A DNA stretch of 11,400 bases from an uncultured Oscillospiraceae bacterium (GTDB lineage Bacteria; Bacillota; Clostridia; Oscillospirales; Oscillospiraceae). Under the pieces are notes generated by a model. It made no database searches. It was not told where the DNA came from and saw only the letters and a program-made list of their open reading frames with translations. Below, piece after piece: positions 7,140 to 11,400 of this stretch. The DNA lies in contig CAKTSA010000047.1 of assembly GCA_934597585.1 (NCBI GenBank), forward strand, positions 1-11,400, given 5' to 3'. The first letter of the stretch is position 1. The number at the start of each line of letters is the position of its first letter. A program made the position numbers and the translations under genes.

Positions 7140-7616
7140 ATGAACGAAACGCTGGAGCAGCGGCTCATCGCCGCCCTGAAGGCCCGCGGCCTGACCCTTG
7201 CCACAGCCGAGAGCTGCACCGGCGGCCTGGCCGCCAAGCGGCTGACAGACGTGCCCGGCGCGTCGGCGGTGTTCCTGGGCGGCGTGGTCAGCTATACCAA
7301 CGGCGTCAAGGAGCGCTTGCTGGCCGTGCCCCACGAGACACTGGAAGCTTACAGCGCCGTGTCCGGGCCCACCGCCCGGGCCATGGCCCAGGGCGTCCGC
7401 ACCCTGACCGGCGCGGATCTGGGCCTGTCCGTCACCGGCGTGGCGGGCCCCGATCGGGACGACGCCGGCCACGACGTGGGCACCGTCTACATCGCCCTGT
7501 CCACCCCCAATGAAACCACCGCGCAGCTCCTGCACCTCTCCGGCGGCCGCAGCGCCATCCGCGCCGCCGCCGCAGACGAGATGTTCCGGATGCTGCTGAC
7601 CTATTTGAACGATTAA
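7140..7616 (+). CDS. pncC: CinA C-terminal domain protein, PncC-type NMN amidohydrolase
   Basis: The 158-residue product is a complete, stand-alone CinA C-terminal domain. Characterised members hydrolyse nicotinamide mononucleotide to nicotinate mononucleotide and ammonia, recycling NMN left by NAD-dependent DNA ligase. Visible family motifs are AESCTGG (23-29) with the presumed nucleophile Ser25, SYTNGVK (51-57), SGPTAR (75-80) and TGVAGPD (99-105). The usual glycine-rich stretch after GPD reads GPDRDDAGHDVGT here, so one or two of the conserved glycines are replaced. The N-terminal molybdopterin-binding-like domain of full CinA is absent, which is normal for PncC. It starts 7 bases after the thiI stop with only a weak GAGGCGG upstream, so it probably depends on translational coupling to thiI. 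The enzymatic role is inferred from family. Confidence 0.88.
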   Translation: MNETLEQRLIAALKARGLTLATAESCTGGLAAKRLTDVPGASAVFLGGVVSYTNGVKERLLAVPHETLEAYSAVSGPTARAMAQGVRTLTGADLGLSVTGVAGPDRDDAGHDVGTVYIALSTPNETTAQLLHLSGGRSAIRAAAADEMFRMLLTYLND

Positions 7617-7629
7617 GGAGACGAACACC

Positions 7630-8112
7630 ATGGCAAAGAACAAGGTCTATTCCCAGGTCAACCAATACGCCAACCGTGAGGAGGAGATCCGCAAGGCGAA
7701 GGGCAACCCCAACAAGAACAACCATTCCAAGAAGAAAAACAGCAATTACGGCGGCTACAACAGCACCGGCGCCGGTGCTTACATGGCCCAGAAGCTGGCG
7801 GAAAAGGGCCGCCAGCAGGAGCGGGTCAAGCTGCCCATGTGGCTGAACATCACGCTGATCGTCCTGTTCGCCGCCATCGCCGTCACGCTGATCCTACGCT
7901 TCACGGTGTATAAAGAGAACCAGCTGATGAACTACATTTCCTCGCTGCTGCTGGGCATCACCTGCCTTGTGCTGTTCTATACCCGCCGCTTCAAGCACAC
8001 CAAGAAGGACAGCACGTTCTATACGCTAGTCACCGTTCTGCTGACGGTAATGGGCATCGTCTACACCGCCATGGGCCTGATCGGCATCCTGACTATGTTC
8101 GGTATCATCTGA
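7630..8112 (+). CDS. Small three-helix membrane protein of unknown function
   Basis: I do not recognise this 160-residue protein. The first 66 residues are very hydrophilic and basic, rich in Lys, Asn and Gln (a KNNHSKKKNSNYGGYN stretch at 29-44), and look disordered. Three hydrophobic segments follow at about 70-92, 99-117 and 131-158. The positive cluster RRFKHTKK (119-126) between helices 2 and 3, together with the basic N-terminus, predicts an N-terminus-in topology with the tail and that loop in the cytoplasm. There is no signal peptide and no enzymatic motif. The ribosome binding site AGGAG (7616-7620) overlaps the pncC stop codon, so it is the last gene of the thiI run. The basic tail could bind nucleic acid or ribosomes, but that is speculation. 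Confidence 0.85.
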   Translation: MAKNKVYSQVNQYANREEEIRKAKGNPNKNNHSKKKNSNYGGYNSTGAGAYMAQKLAEKGRQQERVKLPMWLNITLIVLFAAIAVTLILRFTVYKENQLMNYISSLLLGITCLVLFYTRRFKHTKKDSTFYTLVTVLLTVMGIVYTAMGLIGILTMFGII

Positions 8113-8137
8113 AAAATGCCGGATTTTTCCTTGTTTT
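8111..8137 (+). terminator. Weak candidate terminator after the thiI run
   Basis: GAAAAAT (8111-8117) and ATTTTTC (8123-8129) form a 7-bp AT-rich stem around GCCGG, overlapping the stop codon of the membrane-protein gene. CTTGTTTTT follows. The stem is weak, so some read-through into the ileS leader is possible. Confidence 0.4.
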
Positions 8138-8151
8138 TGGTGAAAATGCCA

Positions 8152-8180
8152 TTGACAAACGGGGGAAAAGTGGTTATATT
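8152..8180 (+). promoter_or_regulatory. ileS promoter, sigma-A type
   Basis: Perfect -35 TTGACA (8152-8157), a 17-base spacer, and -10 TATATT (8175-8180). The predicted start near 8187 lies about 25 bases before Stem I of the T-box, the expected arrangement. Confidence 0.85.
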
Positions 8181-8186
8181 ATCAGA

Positions 8187-8478
8187 TATCTCATGGTAAA
8201 CACCGTTCAAACGCGATGAAGGGGACACGCAGTGCCACAGCCTGACGCGAAGAGAGCCGCCGTTTCGGTGCAAGGCGGACGCAGGTCTGGCGCGGATATC
8301 ACCCCGGAGCATCCGGCTGAAAGCATAAGTAGGCACGGACGGCAGCGGGCCGTTATCACCCCGCACCCACGGCTGGTGGGACCGAGCGGCCGCCTTGCGC
8401 GGCAACGAGAGTGGTACCGCAGAGGACGTTTTATCGCGCCTTTGTCTCTTGACGAGACAAAGGCGCTTTTTATTTTTG
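8187..8478 (+). promoter_or_regulatory. T-box riboswitch leader of ileS, specifier AUC (Ile)
   Basis: The leader reads tRNA-Ile directly and allows ileS transcription when that tRNA is uncharged. Stem I: GATG (8215-8218) pairs with CATC (8310-8313); a K-turn (AA with GGAG) follows; then GGGG (8221-8224) with CCCC (8302-8305); the specifier loop with ATC (8298-8300) followed by A; GTGCC (8232-8236) with GGCGC (8289-8293); CCTG with CAGG; an AG-rich bulge; and CCGCC (8257-8261) with GGCGG (8274-8278) capped by a loop containing GGTGCAA. Stem IIA/B pseudoknot: ACGGC (8339-8343) with GCCGT (8349-8353), its loop GCGG (8345-8348) pairing with CCGC (8361-8364). Antiterminator: CGAGAG (8406-8411) with CTCTTG (8446-8451), the 7-base bulge TGGTACC (8412-8418), and GCAGAGG (8419-8425) with CCTTTGT (8439-8445). 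The bulge TGGT fits a tRNA ending ACCA. Confidence 0.96.
8436..8477 (+). terminator. T-box intrinsic terminator
   Basis: Perfect 13-bp stem GCGCCTTTGTCTC (8436-8448) with GAGACAAAGGCGC (8454-8466), a 5-base loop, then TTTTTATTTTT. Its 5' arm and loop are the same bases used by the antiterminator (8439-8451), so the two folds are mutually exclusive. Confidence 0.95.
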
Positions 8479-8515
8479 CATACGAAATTTTTTCACATAG
8501 AAAAGGAGAAGCAAC

Positions 8516-11284
8516 ATGGAATACAAAAAGACGTTGAACATGCCCAAGAGCGGCTTTCCCATGCGGGCCGGCCTGCCCAAGCGCGAGCCGGACATGCTGA
8601 AGCACTGGGAGGAGATCGACCTCTATAACGAGCTGCTGAAGAAGAACGAGGGCAAGCCCCTGTTCTCCCTCCACGACGGCCCTCCGTTCTCCAACGGCGC
8701 GCTGCACATGGGCCACGCCCTGAACAAGTCCCTGAAGGACTTCATCACCCGTATGTACGCCATGCGGGGCTACTACACCCCCTATATCCCCGGCTGGGAT
8801 AACCACGGCATGCCCATCGAGTCCGCCATCATCAAGCAGAACAAGCTGAACCACAAGGCCATGAGCGTGGCGGACTTCCGTACCGCCTGCCACGAGTTCG
8901 CCGACCACTATATCGATGTCCAGCGGGAGGGCTTCAAGCGCATGGGCGTGGTGGGCGACTGGGAGCACCCCTACAAGACCATGGACCCCGGCTTTGAGGC
9001 GCAGGAGGTCCGCGTCTTCGGCAAGATGTATCAGAACGGCCACATCTACAAGGGCCTGAAGCCCGTGTACTGGTGTCCCCACGACGAGACCGCCCTGGCG
9101 GAGGCCGAGATCGAGTATAAGGACGATCCCTGCACCACCGTCTACGTCAAGTTCCCCATGAACGACGACCTGGGCAAGATGGGCAACCTGGACCACAGCA
9201 AGTTGTTCTTCGTCATCTGGACCACCACCGTGTGGACCCTGCCCGGCAACCTGGCCATCGCCCTGCACCCCGACGAGAGCTATGTGGTGGTCAAGGCCCC
9301 CAACGGCGAGATGTATATCATGGCCGAGGCCCTGACCGATAAGGTCATGAAGATCGGCGGCTTCGACAGCTATGAGATCCTGGAGTCCCACCCCGGCTCC
9401 TTCTTCGAGAATATGCTGGCCCAGCACCCCTTCCTGCCCAAGACCTCCCGCCTTGTGCTGGCGGATTACGTCACCATGGACTCCGGTACCGGCTGCGTCC
9501 ATACCGCCCCCGGCTTCGGCGCCGACGACTATCTCACCTGCAAGCGCTACGGCATGGACATGGTGGTGCCCGTGGACGATCAGGGCAAGCACACCGCCTA
9601 CGCCGGCAAGTACGAGGGCATGACCACCGACGAATCCAACCCCGTCATCCTCCAGGACATGAAGGACAACGGCTCCCTCTTCGCCAGCGAGGATATCGTC
9701 CACAGCTATCCCCACTGCTGGCGCTGCAAGCAGCCCATCATCTTCCGCGCCACTCCCCAGTGGTTTTGCTCCGTGGATTCCTTCAAGGACGACGCCATCG
9801 CCGCCTGCGAGGATGTTCGCTGGGTGCCCGGCTGGGGCAAGGACCGCATGCGCTCCATGATCCTGGAGCGTACCGACTGGTGCATCTCCCGCCAGCGCCG
9901 CTGGGGCCTGCCCATCCCCGTGTTCTACTGCAAGGACTGCGGCAAGCCCGTCTGCACGCCCGAGAGCATCGAGGCCGTGGCCGACCTGTTCGAGCAGAAG
10001 GGCTCCAACGCCTGGTTCGACATGGCCGCCGAGGATATGCTGCCCGACGGCTTCACCTGCCCCCACTGCGGCAAGTCCGCCGGCTTCGAGAAGGAGACCG
10101 ACACCCTGGACGGCTGGTTCGACTCCGGCTCCACCCACTTCGCCGCCATGGAGCGGGATCAGGGCTTCTGGCCCGCCACCATGTATATCGAGGGTCTTGA
10201 CCAGTATCGCGGCTGGTTCCAGTCCTCTCTGCTGGTGGCTGTGGGCGCCCTGGGCCGCGGCGCTCCCTTCAAGGAGTGTGTCACCCACGGCTGGACCGTG
10301 GACGGCGAGGGCAAGGCCATGCACAAGTCCCTGGGCAACGGCATGGACCCCGCCGAGATCTTCGACAAGTACGGCGCAGACCTCCTCCGCCTGTGGGCCG
10401 GCAGCGCCGACTACCACGTGGACGTCCGCTGCTCCGACGAGATCTTCAAGCAGCTGAGCCAGAACTACCTGAAGTTCCGCAACACCGCCAAGTTCTGCCT
10501 GGATAACCTGGTGGGCTTCGACGCCGACCATCTGGTGCAGCCTGACGAGATGCTGTCCCTGGACAAGTGGGCCGTCACCCGCATGAACGACCTGATCACC
10601 AAGGTCTTCGCTGCCTACGACAACTATGAGTTCCACGTGGTGTCCCACATGGTCAACGACTTCTGCGTGGTGGACCTCAGCTCCTTCTACTTTGATATCC
10701 TGAAGGACCGCCTGTACTGTGACGCCGCCGAGAGCCTGGAGCGCCGCAGCGCCCAGACCGCCCTGTTCCTGATCCTGGACGCCATGACCCGCCTGTTCGC
10801 CCCCATCCTGGCCTTCACCTGCGATGAGATCTGGCTGGCCATGCCCCACCGCAGCAGCGATGATGAGCGCAACGTCCTCTTCAACGAGATGGTGCAGCCC
10901 TACACCGCCTACGCCCTCAGCGAGGATGAGATGGCCCAGTGGAGCCGCATCGCCGCCCTCCGCAACGCCGTCAACGGCGAGCTGGAGCAGGCCCGTGCCG
11001 CCAAGACCATCGGCAAGAGTCTGGAGGCCGAGGTGGACCTGACCGTCGGCGCCGAGGATGCCTTCCTGGCCCAGATGGACGCCGCCATGCTGGCCGATCT
11101 GCTGATCGTCTCCCAGGTGCGCGTGGAGGTGGGCGACGCCCTGACCGTGGCCGTCCGCCCCGCCAGCGGCGCCAAGTGCCTGCGCTGCTGGAAGGTCCTG
11201 CCCACTGTGGGCAGCGATGCCCAGCACCCCGAGCTGTGCCCCCGCTGCGCCGCCGTGGTAAAGAATTTCCCCGACCTGGCGTAA
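8516..11284 (+). CDS. ileS: Isoleucyl-tRNA synthetase
   Basis: This class Ia synthetase attaches isoleucine to tRNA-Ile in the cytoplasm. The 922-residue product has the normal length of the common bacterial form (about 920-940). Landmarks in order: PPFSNG (56-61) and the HIGH signature as HMGH (64-67); the CP1 editing domain with TTTVWTLPGN (236-245) and HTAPGFGADDY (329-339); an internal zinc-type knot with C472, C475, C515 and C518; DGWFDSGS (532-539); the second signature as AMHKSLGN (601-608) in place of KMSKS; the anticodon-binding helical domain (about 680-840); and a C-terminal zinc finger with C888, C891, C908 and C911, typical of the mupirocin-sensitive bacterial type. AAAAGGAG (8501-8508) with a 7-base spacing sets the start. 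It is transcribed alone from its own promoter under T-box control and ends at a strong terminator. Confidence 0.98.
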   Translation: MEYKKTLNMPKSGFPMRAGLPKREPDMLKHWEEIDLYNELLKKNEGKPLFSLHDGPPFSNGALHMGHALNKSLKDFITRMYAMRGYYTPYIPGWDNHGMPIESAIIKQNKLNHKAMSVADFRTACHEFADHYIDVQREGFKRMGVVGDWEHPYKTMDPGFEAQEVRVFGKMYQNGHIYKGLKPVYWCPHDETALAEAEIEYKDDPCTTVYVKFPMNDDLGKMGNLDHSKLFFVIWTTTVWTLPGNLAIALHPDESYVVVKAPNGEMYIMAEALTDKVMKIGGFDSYEILESHPGSFFENMLAQHPFLPKTSRLVLADYVTMDSGTGCVHTAPGFGADDYLTCKRYGMDMVVPVDDQGKHTAYAGKYEGMTTDESNPVILQDMKDNGSLFASEDIVHSYPHCWRCKQPIIFRATPQWFCSVDSFKDDAIAACEDVRWVPGWGKDRMRSMILERTDWCISRQRRWGLPIPVFYCKDCGKPVCTPESIEAVADLFEQKGSNAWFDMAAEDMLPDGFTCPHCGKSAGFEKETDTLDGWFDSGSTHFAAMERDQGFWPATMYIEGLDQYRGWFQSSLLVAVGALGRGAPFKECVTHGWTVDGEGKAMHKSLGNGMDPAEIFDKYGADLLRLWAGSADYHVDVRCSDEIFKQLSQNYLKFRNTAKFCLDNLVGFDADHLVQPDEMLSLDKWAVTRMNDLITKVFAAYDNYEFHVVSHMVNDFCVVDLSSFYFDILKDRLYCDAAESLERRSAQTALFLILDAMTRLFAPILAFTCDEIWLAMPHRSSDDERNVLFNEMVQPYTAYALSEDEMAQWSRIAALRNAVNGELEQARAAKTIGKSLEAEVDLTVGAEDAFLAQMDAAMLADLLIVSQVRVEVGDALTVAVRPASGAKCLRCWKVLPTVGSDAQHPELCPRCAAVVKNFPDLA

Positions 11285-11291
11285 CGAATGC

Positions 11292-11328
11292 AAAAAAGAT
11301 GTCTGCCGCAAGGCAGACATCTTTTTTT
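11292..11328. terminator. Strong bidirectional-type terminator after ileS
   Basis: GATGTCTGCC (11298-11307) pairs perfectly with GGCAGACATC (11312-11321) around the loop GCAA. Six A precede the stem and seven T follow it (11322-11328), so it can work in both directions. It begins 7 bases after the ileS stop codon. Confidence 0.95.
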
Positions 11329-11400
11329 CAGCCTGTCAAAGAACGGCAGTTCTCGTTATGCGAGAGCTGGCGTTTTAATCGTATCAAAGAAGAAAAAGGG
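11329..11400 (+). repeat. Palindromic intergenic repeat, right copy
   Basis: Inverted copy of the element at 6-77, starting at the base after the T-run of the ileS terminator and reaching the window edge. Stem arms are 11342-11355 and 11361-11374. Relative to the perfect left copy, this stem has one G-G mismatch and one pair that is a U-G wobble when read in the ileS direction. The flanking 8-mer TCAAAGAA is kept at 11336-11343 and 11384-11391. CGTTTTAATC follows the stem, so it is at most a weak second terminator. Confidence 0.85.

Noticed and set aside
8111..8151. Direct repeat TGAAAA(A)TGCC before the ileS promoter
   Set aside because: Two short AT-rich copies about 32 bases apart; too short and too simple to support a regulatory role.
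8207..11320. Minus-strand open frame of 1037 codons opposite ileS, running through the T-box
   Set aside because: Same codon-bias shadow effect. It crosses the T-box leader and has the same low-complexity composition; no family motif is present.
6..11400. Whole window as a composite transposon or integrative element bounded by terminal inverted repeats
   Set aside because: All genes inside are core housekeeping genes with matching codon use, and there is no transposase, integrase or cargo. The repeats are better explained as intergenic palindromic elements.
1..11400. CRISPR array, tRNA or rRNA gene
   Set aside because: No regularly spaced direct repeats, cloverleaf-like sequence or rRNA signature was seen on either strand by reading through the non-coding gaps.

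Overview
The window looks like chromosomal housekeeping DNA from a GC-rich, anaerobic, low-GC-lineage Gram-positive bacterium (Clostridia, most like the gut Oscillospiraceae group). The evidence is a full-length pyruvate:ferredoxin oxidoreductase, AAGGAGG-type ribosome binding sites, TTGACA/17 bp/TATAAT-type promoters, a T-box riboswitch in front of ileS, a short ThiI without a rhodanese domain, and codons strongly biased to G or C at the third position. The assignment below class level is inference.

Layout. 1-145: a palindromic intergenic repeat and a strong hairpin downstream of nifJ. 146-3766 (minus strand): nifJ, pyruvate:ferredoxin oxidoreductase, with its own promoter and a GAAA-capped leader hairpin. 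3767-4058: divergent control region with one good promoter on each strand and a cluster of inverted half-sites between them. 4059-5573 (plus): a ComM/YifB AAA+ ATPase. 5574-5953: a 380-base non-coding stretch packed with palindromes. 5954-8112 (plus): a tight three-gene run of thiI, a stand-alone CinA C-terminal domain (PncC-type amidohydrolase) and a small three-helix membrane protein of unknown role. 8113-8515: promoter and a complete Ile-specific T-box leader. 8516-11284 (plus): ileS. 11285-11400: ileS terminator followed by a second copy of the palindromic repeat.

How the parts work together: NifJ makes acetyl-CoA and reduced ferredoxin for energy metabolism. ThiI and IleRS both act on tRNA (4-thiouridine formation and Ile charging), and PncC probably recycles NMN. 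IleS expression is set by uncharged tRNA-Ile through the T-box, whose Stem I, specifier (AUC), Stem IIA/B pseudoknot, antiterminator and terminator can all be drawn from the sequence.

I do not see a new defence, mobile or biosynthetic system here. The features most worth a second look are non-coding: the 72-base palindromic element present at both ends of the window in inverted orientation (68 of 72 bases identical, each copy abutting a hairpin at the 3' side of a gene), the palindrome cluster at 5592-5884, and the half-site cluster between nifJ and comM.
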